A model generated the notes under the pieces. It saw only the letters and a program-made list of their open reading frames with translations, ran no database searches and was not told the DNA's origin. From assembly GCA_035644495.1 (NCBI GenBank), contig DASQOM010000266.1, forward strand, positions 1 to 29,818: 29,818 nucleotides of DNA, given 5' to 3'. This stretch comes from JACQFK01 sp035644495 (GTDB lineage: Bacteria; Planctomycetota; MHYJ01; JACPRB01). How positions within the stretch are numbered: the first letter of the stretch is position 1; each line of letters begins with the position of its first letter. A program made the translations under genes and the position numbers. Below, in pieces: positions 9,701-16,292 of this stretch.

Positions 9701-9756
9701 GCGTGGATTTCTGCCAGGCCATCCTCTGCTTGAACGAGTTTGTCTATGTCGAATGA
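6754..9756 (+). CDS. PSD1/DUF1549-DUF1553 cytochrome c-like exported protein (module B)
   Basis: A 1000-residue paralogue of the module A protein with the same order: signal peptide (MKRLAAVLILLAPGAAPQ), PSCyt1 heme motif CYSCH at residues 44-48, DUF1549 with CARCHDHKFDP starting at residue 338, a middle beta-rich region and C-terminal DUF1553 ('VVNRLWARHFGRGLV', 'NPQRLEAEAIRDTLL'). The middle region differs clearly from its paralogue, which suggests a different ligand or polymer. It starts 6 bp after the IclR stop and overlaps the following DUF1501 start by 11 bp, so the three are one operon. Role inferred as above: exported, possibly heme-binding, polymer-related. Confidence 0.93.
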   Translation: MKRLAAVLILLAPGAAPQEAAQAPDPEGIEFFEKKIRPVLVDRCYSCHSAEAKKLKGELRVDSRDGLLKGGETGPSVVPGDPDKSLLVKALRYTDDLKMPPKGRLSKEVVEDFAAWVKRGAPDPRGKGAAAAKKGIDVEAGKKYWAFQPLHPPAGATIDGLIRAPLDAAGVKPNGPADRRTLIRRATFDLLGLPPTPAEIDAFVADPSPDAFAALIDRLLARPEYGERQARHWLDVARFAESHGFEQDYDRENAYHYRDFLIQAFNRDLPYDRFVRWQIAGDELAPVEPLAWMATGFLGAGAFPTQLTEAEFESARYDELDSMTSTTTSAFLGLSLGCARCHDHKFDPFPSRDYYRLASTFTTAIRSMAELQMDPEGDKAALAKWEAEHPPLVAALEKFEKEELPGRYKHWADGRPWEKQAPVWTVLDLIETTSLQGAKFVPQGDGSVLATGENPRNDRWRFKARTTLKRITAVRLEALKDASLKKGGPGRADNGNFSLSDFRLLLRSSSGGIPFQVKLSAGAVTFEQNQTTLSAASSVDDDKGGGWAVDPQFGKDHAAVFEIVAPVEFPEGTELTFDFEYNNNTHHSIGRPRLSVTTRPAPVGFDGESKAQPVVELCEALREGKPYEGAIAVYARLDDEGIRLRKAVDEHLAAKPAPKLTKILVTTEGLKPLKHHADERGFPHFYKETYVLARGDVNKKQGVATQGFIQVLERGADESRWIPAPPAGSRTPGRRSALAAWLTDVDAGAGVLAARVVVNRLWARHFGRGLVATVNDFGVQGEPPSHPELLESLAAELIGSGWSLKAMHRRMMTSQAYQESADVVADSAKKDPDNRLYWRRNPQRLEAEAIRDTLLDVGGLLDRKMYGPGTLDEAMTRRSIYFFIKRSRLIPMMMVFDAPEPLVSQGSRPTTTIAPQALLFMNSPLVRRCAAGLAKEPDPGAIYRRALGRPATERELKRASEFLSAQEKSYKGSGTADPGRAARVDFCQAILCLNEFVYVE

Positions 9757-11182
9757 AGGCTGCTCCCGCCGGGAACTGCTGGCGAAGGCCGGCAACGGCT
9801 TCGGTCTTGTCGCACTGGCAAGCCTGCTGCGACAGGAAGGGCTGCTGGCGAACGACGAGCCGCGCGATCCGCTGGCCCCGCGCGCCCCGCACTTCAAGGC
9901 GCGCGCCAAGGCGGTCATCTGGATCTTCGTCAACGGCGGCCCGAGCCACGTCGACACGTGGGACTACAAGCCGGAGCTCGAGAAGCGCGACGGGCAGGAG
10001 CTGCCGGGGTTCAACAAGTTCACCGGCTTCTTCGCGAACGAAGTCGGCGGCCTCATGAAGTCGCCGTTCAAGTTCGCGCCCCAGGGTCGATGCGGAAAGA
10101 GGGTCTCGGAGATCTTCCCGAACCTGGGGAAGCACGTCGACCGCATGGCGTTCATCCACTCGGGATGGACGGAGTCGAACAACCACAGCCCCGCGCTGTT
10201 CATGATGAACAGCGGCGAGACGCGGATGGGCCACCCGTGCGTCGGGTCCTGGGTCACGTATGGCCTGGGATCGGAGAGCCGCAACCTGCCGTCATTCGTG
10301 GTGATGTCCGACCCGCTGGGCCGAGGCCTGCCGAAGGGCAGCGCGCAGAACTGGGGCGCCGGCTTCCTGCCGAGCGTCTACCAGGGCACGTATCTCAAGC
10401 CGTCGGGCGCACCGATCGACAACATGGCGCCGCCCGCCGAGCTGGCGGGGGAGCGCCAGCGCCGCCAGCTCGACCTGCTTCGCGACCTGAATGGAACCCG
10501 CGAGTCCGATCCCGCCGAGAAGGAGCTCGCGGCTCGCATCGAGAGCTTCGAGCTTGCGTATCGGATGCAGTCGGCCGCGCCCGAGGCGTTCGAGCTGGAC
10601 AAAGAACCGGAGCATGTCCGGAAGCTCTATGGCCTCGACAACAAGAAGTGCCTGCACTTCGCGAAGCAATGCCTGATCGCGCGGCGCATGGTCGAGCGCG
10701 GCGTCCGCTTCGTCCAGATCTACTCCGGCGGCATGGAGAACCAGCTGAGCTGGGACGGCCACAAGGACATCGAGGGCAACCACCGCGGGTTCGCGGATGA
10801 AACGGACCAGCCGGTCGCGGCGCTGATCTCCGACCTGGCCCAGCGCGGCCTGCTCGACGACACGCTCATCATCTGGGGCGGCGAGTTCGGCCGGCTGCCG
10901 ATCGCGCAGAAGGGCGGCAAGCCCGGCCGCGACCACAACCCGCACGCGTTCACGACCTGGATGGCGGGCGGCGGCGTGAAGGGCGGCGTCTCCTATGGCG
11001 CGACGGACGAGGTCGGCTTCAAGGCGGTGGAGAACCGCGTCAGCGTCCACGACCTGCACGCGACGATCCTGCACCTGATGGGCCTGGACGACAAGAAGCT
11101 GACGTTCCGCCACAACAGCCTGGAGCAAAGGCTGACGACGATCACCGTCGACGCGAAGGTGATCAAAGAGATTCTGTCGTAA
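9746..11182 (+). CDS. DUF1501 family Tat-exported protein (module B)
   Basis: A 478-residue DUF1501 protein, chosen from the ATG at 9746, which lies inside the end of the PSD1 gene (11-bp overlap). An in-frame TTG at 9740 is the only longer alternative. The N-terminus 'SRRELLAKAGNGFGLVALASL' is a Tat signal. Family segments are 'WIFVNGGPSHVDTWDYKPEL', 'GGEFGRLPIAQKGGKPGRDHN' and 'ATILHLMGLDDKKLTFRHN', matching the same places in the module A partner. Its product should cross the membrane folded and act with the PSD1 protein. It belongs to the alkaline phosphatase/sulfatase-like superfamily; the activity is not known. Confidence 0.93.
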   Translation: MSNEGCSRRELLAKAGNGFGLVALASLLRQEGLLANDEPRDPLAPRAPHFKARAKAVIWIFVNGGPSHVDTWDYKPELEKRDGQELPGFNKFTGFFANEVGGLMKSPFKFAPQGRCGKRVSEIFPNLGKHVDRMAFIHSGWTESNNHSPALFMMNSGETRMGHPCVGSWVTYGLGSESRNLPSFVVMSDPLGRGLPKGSAQNWGAGFLPSVYQGTYLKPSGAPIDNMAPPAELAGERQRRQLDLLRDLNGTRESDPAEKELAARIESFELAYRMQSAAPEAFELDKEPEHVRKLYGLDNKKCLHFAKQCLIARRMVERGVRFVQIYSGGMENQLSWDGHKDIEGNHRGFADETDQPVAALISDLAQRGLLDDTLIIWGGEFGRLPIAQKGGKPGRDHNPHAFTTWMAGGGVKGGVSYGATDEVGFKAVENRVSVHDLHATILHLMGLDDKKLTFRHNSLEQRLTTITVDAKVIKEILS

Positions 11183-11208
11183 ACCGATCCCGCCGGCGTA
11201 AGAGGAGC

Positions 11209-12051
11209 ATGAGAACGCTCTTCCTCCTGCTGCTCCCGATGGTGGCTCTGTCCGCTCAAGACAAGGTCTACGACGCGTGGCCGTTCGACGCGACCGAGGC
11301 GTCGAAGCGTCAGGCCGAGACCGCGAAAGCGCTGAACACGCCGGAGTCGCTGAAGGTCGGGACGCTGACGTTCAAGCTCATCCCCGGCGGCAAGTTCGAG
11401 CTCGGCAGCCCCAAGACGGAGAACGGCCACGAGGGCGACGAGAACCTGCGGTCCGAGACGATCGCCGAAGCCTTCTATATGCTCGAGACCCAGCTCACGA
11501 TCGAGCAGTACCGCGAGCTGTTGAAGGCCGATCCGCCCGAGACGGCGGCGGACGCCGATCCGAAGCTGCCGGCCGCGCTGCCCTATCGCGACGTCATGGA
11601 CAAGGTGCTGCCCGCGCTCGCCAAGGTCGCGCCCAAGGGCTGGAAGCCGATCCTCCCCGACCGCGCCCGGCTGGAGTATGCGTGCCGCGCGGGCAATCCC
11701 GGGATGAATCCGGGCGGCAATACGGAGGCCGACGCCAACGACTACGCGTGGGTGAAGGCGAACTCGGACAACAGGATGCATCCCGTGGCGCAGAAGAAAC
11801 CGAACGCGTGGGGGCTCTACGACGTGATCGGCAACCGCTGGCACTGGCTCTGGGTCGGGTCGACCGGGGGATACGGGGATCTGTCGACGGGGGACCATCT
11901 CGTCTACGGAGGCTCGTATCACACGCCGGCGAACGGCAACGGCGCGCGACTGGCGAACATCATGATCAGCAAGAAGCCGGAAGGGGCGCGCGTCGCCCTG
12001 ATCCGCGAGGGCTCGCCGGTGCCGAAGGGCCATCCGGAGACCGCCCGATGA
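11209..12051 (+). CDS. Exported FGE/SUMF1-fold (formylglycine-generating enzyme-like) protein
   Basis: A 280-residue protein with signal peptide 'MRTLFLLLLPMVALSAQ'. The body follows the FGE-sulfatase (SUMF1) fold: 'FKLIPGGKFELGSP' near the start, 'FYMLETQLTIEQYREL' (the 'EVT..QY' strand), 'LPDRARLEYACRAG' (the 'PTEAEWEYAARAG' region), 'NAWGLYDVIGNRWHW' (the 'N.fGLYDM.GNvwEW' signature) and a degenerate 'YGGSYHT' for 'RGGSW'. The C-terminus lacks the active-site cysteine pair of true formylglycine-generating enzymes, so it is probably a member with another role. It lies 26 bp after the DUF1501 gene and overlaps the next gene by four bases, so it belongs to module B. Confidence 0.82.
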   Translation: MRTLFLLLLPMVALSAQDKVYDAWPFDATEASKRQAETAKALNTPESLKVGTLTFKLIPGGKFELGSPKTENGHEGDENLRSETIAEAFYMLETQLTIEQYRELLKADPPETAADADPKLPAALPYRDVMDKVLPALAKVAPKGWKPILPDRARLEYACRAGNPGMNPGGNTEADANDYAWVKANSDNRMHPVAQKKPNAWGLYDVIGNRWHWLWVGSTGGYGDLSTGDHLVYGGSYHTPANGNGARLANIMISKKPEGARVALIREGSPVPKGHPETAR

Positions 12052-13187
12052 TGCGCAGCCTCTGCCTTCTGGCGCTGCTCCTGCTGCCGCAGGAGACGAT
12101 GAGCCCTTATTCCTCCTGGACCCACGGCCCGCCGACCGACCCCTCCTTCTTCCCGGTGGCCGTCTGGCTGCAGGACACGCGAAACGTCGCGAAGTACAAA
12201 GAGGCGGGCATCAACACCTACGTCGCGCTCTGGCAGGGGCCGACGCAGGTGCAGTTCGACGTCCTCAAAGCCGCCGGCATGAAGCTGGTCTGCCATCAGA
12301 ACGAATTCGGCCTCGCCCATAAGGACGACTCCACGATCATCGCGTGGATGCACGGCGACGAGCCGGACAACGCGCAGGAGAAGAAGGGCGGCGGCTACGG
12401 TGCGCCCATCGCGACGGAGAAGATCGTCGCCGACTACAAGAAGGTCCACGACGCCGATCCGTCACGTCCCGTCCTCCTCAACCTGGGCCAGGGCGTCGCG
12501 TGGGACAAGTACGTCGGCCGCGGCGTGCGCACGAATCATCCGGAGGACTACGCCGAGTACATGAAGGGGAGCGACATCGTCTCGTTCGACATCTACCCCG
12601 TCGTCCACGATCACGCGGATATCGTCGGGAAGCTCTATAAGGTGTCGGAAGGCGTCGACCGCCTGCGCAAGTGGGGCGACGGGAAGAAGATCGTGTGGAA
12701 CTGCATCGAGGCGAGCCGCATCAGCAACGAGAGCGTCAAACCGACCGCCCCGCAGATCCGCTGCGAAGCGTGGATGTCGCTGATCCACGGCTCGACCGGC
12801 CTCATCTACTTCGTCCACCAGTTCAAACCGAAGTTTATCGAGGCGTCGCTGCTGCAGGACGCCGACCTGCTCGCGGGCGTGACGGCGATCAACCGGCAGA
12901 TCCGGGAGGCCGCCCCCGCGCTGAACAGCCCGACCGTCGACGGCGGCGCGACGGTGACGACGTCCGGCGCGGACGCCCCGGTCGACCTCCTGCTCAAGAA
13001 GCAGGGCGACTCCTTATGGCTCTTCGCGGTGGCGATGCGCGAAAAGGGGACGAAGGCGTCCTTCGAGGTGAAGGCCGCAAAGGGCGCCGCGGAGGTGCTC
13101 GGCGAGAGCCGCTCCCTCCCCGTGAAAGCCGGCAGGTTCGACGACGAATTCAAGCCCTACGAAGTGCACCTCTATCGGATAAGATAG
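12048..13187 (+). CDS. Exported TIM-barrel, glycoside-hydrolase-like protein
   Basis: A 379-residue protein from the ATG at 12048, which forms an ATGA overlap with the preceding stop; the signal peptide is 'MMRSLCLLALLLLPQ'. The body reads as a (beta/alpha)8 barrel of the glycoside hydrolase kind. 'AVWLQDTRNVAKYKEAGIN' is an early strand-helix, 'HGDEPDN' at residues 102-108 places Glu105 at the position of a general acid, and 'IVSFDIYPV' and 'IVWNCIEAS' supply later strand ends with a second glutamate. 'HGSTGLIYFVHQFKP' follows, then a C-terminal beta domain. No family number can be assigned by eye. As the last gene of the IclR-PSD1-DUF1501 operon it supports a role of module B in carbohydrate breakdown. 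Confidence 0.75.
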   Translation: MMRSLCLLALLLLPQETMSPYSSWTHGPPTDPSFFPVAVWLQDTRNVAKYKEAGINTYVALWQGPTQVQFDVLKAAGMKLVCHQNEFGLAHKDDSTIIAWMHGDEPDNAQEKKGGGYGAPIATEKIVADYKKVHDADPSRPVLLNLGQGVAWDKYVGRGVRTNHPEDYAEYMKGSDIVSFDIYPVVHDHADIVGKLYKVSEGVDRLRKWGDGKKIVWNCIEASRISNESVKPTAPQIRCEAWMSLIHGSTGLIYFVHQFKPKFIEASLLQDADLLAGVTAINRQIREAAPALNSPTVDGGATVTTSGADAPVDLLLKKQGDSLWLFAVAMREKGTKASFEVKAAKGAAEVLGESRSLPVKAGRFDDEFKPYEVHLYRIR

Positions 13188-13190
13188 AAC

Positions 13191-13207
13191 CCGCGTCAGA
13201 GACGCGG
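13191..13207 (+). terminator. Hairpin after the module B operon
   Basis: CCGCGTC-AGA-GACGCGG is a perfect seven-pair stem with a three-base loop, starting 3 bp after the stop of the glycoside-hydrolase-like gene and ending 6 bp before the next ATG. There is no T-run. It is either a terminator closing module B or a structure limiting translation of the next gene. Confidence 0.5.
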
Positions 13208-13213
13208 TTGCCC

Positions 13214-13948
13214 ATGAATCCGATGTCCGAGCAGGAGTTCCAGGACCACCTCCGCCAGGCCAACTGGGCCATGCGCGGCCAGATCGACGAGAACCGCAAG
13301 GCGTTCCAGCTCGAGAGCTATCACCGCTTCGACTGGGACCAGTGGCGGGGCGAGCTGGTCTTCTCCAGCGGCGGCACTCCCAAGGTCGTCGCCCGCATCC
13401 AGATCGTCGGAAACCACTCGACCAAATCGAACGTCTGGGTCTGGGCCTGGGCGAATTCCTCCTATCTGTCCTCCGTCAAGCAGGCGGCGCTCAAGGCCCA
13501 GCAGTTCGGGTCGGAGCGCGGGATCATCCGGCTGATCCAGCCCCGGTGGGCGGCGAAGGAATCCGACGCCTGGGAGATGACGGCCATGACCGGAAAGCTG
13601 GTCGAGGCGAAGGGCGCCTACAAGTGTCCCAGCCCGGACGGGTTCACGTACATGGCGTTCACCGACATCCGGGCCGTCTCCGACCGCAAGCGCCTGTTTG
13701 GAGCCCAGGCCTGCGCCCACGTCGCGGAAGAGGACAAGCCCATCCTCCTCCTGTCCCGGGAGATGAACGGGGAGGTCCTGGCCCTTTGCGGCGGGGAGAA
13801 CGATACGGCCGACGCCCTTCACGACGTGCCGCTGGCCCAGCTGCTCGATCTCGATCCCACCCTCGCGCTGCTCGCGGACATGCCGGACGGCTGGGCGGCG
13901 ATGCGGGAATCGCCGGACCACGACTGGGTCCGCTCCAAGGCCGAGTAG
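13214..13948 (+). CDS. DUF6882-like cytoplasmic protein
   Basis: A 244-residue protein without signal peptide or membrane segment. ATG 13214 and ATG 13223 are possible starts; neither has a strong SD, and the 13191-13207 hairpin sits just upstream. The segments 'STKSNVWVWAWANSSYL', 'AALKAQQFGSERGIIRLIQP', 'DAWEMTAMTGKLVEAKGAYK' and 'GFTYMAFTDIRAV' match the layout I associate with DUF6882, a widespread bacterial family of unknown function often encoded near toxin-immunity or stand-alone loci. The gene converges with the ParB-like gene, only 5 bp from it. The family call is from memory of the pattern and is moderately sure. Confidence 0.6.
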   Translation: MNPMSEQEFQDHLRQANWAMRGQIDENRKAFQLESYHRFDWDQWRGELVFSSGGTPKVVARIQIVGNHSTKSNVWVWAWANSSYLSSVKQAALKAQQFGSERGIIRLIQPRWAAKESDAWEMTAMTGKLVEAKGAYKCPSPDGFTYMAFTDIRAVSDRKRLFGAQACAHVAEEDKPILLLSREMNGEVLALCGGENDTADALHDVPLAQLLDLDPTLALLADMPDGWAAMRESPDHDWVRSKAE

Positions 13949-13953
13949 TCCGC

Positions 13954-14913
13954 CTATTCGCCCTCGGCAGCCACGCCTGCCGTCGCCGCGATGTCCTCCT
14001 GCTTGACGTTGCCGACGTTGAACCTGTCGGCGCGCTTGATGATGTCGTCCAGCGCCTCGTCGAAGGGCGGCAGCACTTTCATGAAGCGCAGCGGGTTGAC
14101 CCGCGCCACGACGAACGCGCGCAGGTACGGGCTCTTGAAGCCCTTCTCCTGCAGCGCCTTGATGACCTCCGTCACGCGCGCGTCGAGACGCTCGATCTTC
14201 GCCGCCCGCGCCTCGCGCTTCTTCAGCGCCGCCTTGAGCGGGTCCTCGAACCAGCCGTCGACGCGTCTCAGGATCGACTGGTACGCGCCGCCGCTGAAGC
14301 GTCCGTTCTTCTCGTAGCCGATCCCCAGCGTGGCGAAGGCCGGCTCCTCGAACTCCAGCCCCCGCGCGCTCTCGAGCCCTTCCTCGCCGGAGTCGGCCAT
14401 CGCCCGGTACATGCGGATCACCTCGAGCGACTTTTCGCGCAGGTTGTGCGCCTTCTCGATGTTCAGCGCCAGGATCTTGTACTGAATCTCCGGGTCGGGC
14501 AGCACGAGCGCCGTCACCGACTTGGCCCCGAGGCGGATCATCGACTCCAGGCGGTGCCGGCCGTTCGGGGTCCAGAATTCCTCGCCGACGCTGACCGCGA
14601 TGATCGGGTCGAGGTAGCGGCCGATCTTCCCGATCGTGTCCGACAGCCGCTTCGCGTGCGTCTCGGAGAGGTCGCGCTGGAACGGCGTGGGCTTGACCTT
14701 CTCGATCGGCAGGATCGCGATGATCGTCGGCTGTCCGCCGAGCGGCTCTTTGTAGGTGGCGAGCACGGCGCCGCCCGAGGCCTCGATCTTCGACGCGAGC
14801 TCGGGCAGCGAGGCGTCCCTGCATTCGGCGGGACTGAGCCCGCGGGATCCCGGCGCTGTTTTTTTCTTCGAGGCGCGCGGCTTCTTCGGCACGCCGGCGG
14901 CTTTCTTCGGCAT
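13954..14913 (-). CDS. ParB/Srx-fold nuclease-domain protein (stand-alone)
   Basis: A 319-residue protein with a Lys/Pro-rich N-terminal tail (about 25 residues, nucleic-acid-binding in character). A ParB N-terminal-type domain follows: 'KVKPTPFQRDLSETHAKRLSDTIGKIG' and the box 'NGRHRLES' at residues 117-124, corresponding to the 'GHRR/DGHHR' nucleotide-binding motif. The region after it is helical ('NIEKAHNLREKSLEVIRMYR'), as in plasmid and phage ParB-like proteins. There is no ParA partner nearby, so it is not an evident chromosome partition gene. A GGGAGGG site precedes the ATG by nine bases. It ends in 'TAGVAAEGE'. Function remains open: CTPase switch, nuclease or transcription factor. 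Confidence 0.75.
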   Translation of the reverse strand: MPKKAAGVPKKPRASKKKTAPGSRGLSPAECRDASLPELASKIEASGGAVLATYKEPLGGQPTIIAILPIEKVKPTPFQRDLSETHAKRLSDTIGKIGRYLDPIIAVSVGEEFWTPNGRHRLESMIRLGAKSVTALVLPDPEIQYKILALNIEKAHNLREKSLEVIRMYRAMADSGEEGLESARGLEFEEPAFATLGIGYEKNGRFSGGAYQSILRRVDGWFEDPLKAALKKREARAAKIERLDARVTEVIKALQEKGFKSPYLRAFVVARVNPLRFMKVLPPFDEALDDIIKRADRFNVGNVKQEDIAATAGVAAEGE

Positions 14914-14936
14914 GGTCTGTCCCTCCCGAGCGGGCG

Positions 14937-14942
14937 ATTATA
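14937..14942 (-). promoter_or_regulatory. Consensus -10 box of the ParB-like gene
   Basis: A perfect TATAAT lies on the minus strand at 14937-14942, 23 bases upstream of the ATG, leaving a leader of about 17 bases that holds the SD. The -35 region is poor (ATTTTC at 17 bases, TTGATT at 20). The box lies in the 31-bp gap to the divergent PDZ-CPBP gene, so both genes share a very compact control region. Confidence 0.45.
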
Positions 14943-14944
14943 TC

Positions 14945-16288
14945 ATGGCCCTTCGAATGGAAAATCAATCCCGGCCTCCCGAGGATCCGGTTCCCGCGCG
15001 CGCCCATTTCCATCTCGCCCTCGCCCTAATCTTTGTCCCGTTCGGCGTCATCGCCGGATGGACCCTGGCCATCCTCAATGTCGTCCGGGGGCATCGCACC
15101 CGGGCGCAGCAGGCGTGGACGCGGCTGCTGGTCGCTCTCGTGGCCGTCGACGCGGTGGTCTTCGCCGGGCTGCTCTGGATGAGCGGCCACGTGGAGGAGA
15201 TCCAGCAAAAGGCCGAAGCGGCCTCGCAGCCCCGCGTCGTGATCGGCGTCCGGTTCGACCCGGACTTCCTGCGCGTCGAGGAGGTCCAGCCCGATCTGCC
15301 GGGTGCGCGCGCCGGACTGCGGCCCGGCGACGTCGTCGTGAGGATCGACGGCAAGGACGTGGCGACCCGCAAGGCTCTGGTCGACGAGCTTCAGGCCGGA
15401 AAGCCCGGGGAGACCCGGACGCTCGGCGTCGTGCGCGACGACGCCACCGAGGAGATCCCGATCGTTCCGGAGGCACCGAAGCGGGGACCGGAGAAGGGGC
15501 TCTTCGAGGTCGAGAAAACGGGCGACTTCCGGCTGGCCGACGAGGTCCTTCTCAACCTGCTCCCGGCGCTGGCCCTGATCGGCGTCCTCGCGGCGTGGGC
15601 GAAACTTCGGCCGCTCCCGCCGGCCTCCGTCTGGCCCGGCTTCCTGATCGTGCTCGTGGGATCGATGGGGGCGTCGCTCGGCACCCTGGCGCTCGCGCGT
15701 TCGCGCGCCGGGGGGCTGTCGCTCGGCCACTTCCTGATGTCGCTGCTGCTTCAAACCGGGGCGATGCTGGGCCTGGCGTGGGTCGTGAACCAGCGCGGGC
15801 GGCCTCCCGCGCCGGAGCGGTCGCCGCTCCTGTCGCCTCTGCGCGCGGGGCTTCAGGGGCTCTTCTATATCCTCACGGCGATGATGCGCCTCCTGATCCT
15901 CTTCGCGGCGGCGGCGCTCATGTTCCCCGACGCCCCGATAGGCGACCCGGTCGTGATCCGGCTCGCCGAGACGCACTTCGGCGTGACGGGCGGAACGATG
16001 CTCTTCGTCGCCCTCGTGATCGTGGGCCCGCTGGCGGAAGAGGCGCTCTTCCGGGGATACCTGCTGCCGCGGCTGGCGTCGCAATGGGGGCCGCTCGCGG
16101 GGCTCTTCTGGAGTTCGCTCCTTTTCGCGCTTCTCCATCTGCGCGACGGACCCATGATGGTGGTGATCTTCGTCTATGGCTGGGTCTTCGGATGGGCCCG
16201 CCTGCGCAGCGGCAGCATCGTCGCGTCCACCGTGCTGCATATGGCGGTGAACGCCGTGCCCGCGGCGGCGATCCTGCTGAAAGGCTGA
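14945..16288 (+). CDS. PDZ domain-containing CPBP-family intramembrane protease
   Basis: A 447-residue membrane protein (ATG 14957 is an alternative start). Two N-terminal membrane segments (about 22-45 and 61-79) are followed by a PDZ domain at roughly 95-172, including 'LPGARAGLRPGDVVVRIDG'. Several more membrane segments lead to the CPBP (Abi/Rce1-like) core. The three catalytic motifs are present: EEALFR at 365-370, the histidine of 'FALLHL' (His398) and 'HMAVN' (His432, Asn436). CPBP proteins cleave or bind substrates within the membrane. A PDZ domain fused on the same chain is less common and suggests selection of substrates by their C-termini. It converges on the cysteine desulfurase with a 4-bp gap. 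Confidence 0.88.
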   Translation: MALRMENQSRPPEDPVPARAHFHLALALIFVPFGVIAGWTLAILNVVRGHRTRAQQAWTRLLVALVAVDAVVFAGLLWMSGHVEEIQQKAEAASQPRVVIGVRFDPDFLRVEEVQPDLPGARAGLRPGDVVVRIDGKDVATRKALVDELQAGKPGETRTLGVVRDDATEEIPIVPEAPKRGPEKGLFEVEKTGDFRLADEVLLNLLPALALIGVLAAWAKLRPLPPASVWPGFLIVLVGSMGASLGTLALARSRAGGLSLGHFLMSLLLQTGAMLGLAWVVNQRGRPPAPERSPLLSPLRAGLQGLFYILTAMMRLLILFAAAALMFPDAPIGDPVVIRLAETHFGVTGGTMLFVALVIVGPLAEEALFRGYLLPRLASQWGPLAGLFWSSLLFALLHLRDGPMMVVIFVYGWVFGWARLRSGSIVASTVLHMAVNAVPAAAILLKG

Positions 16289-16292
16289 GCCG

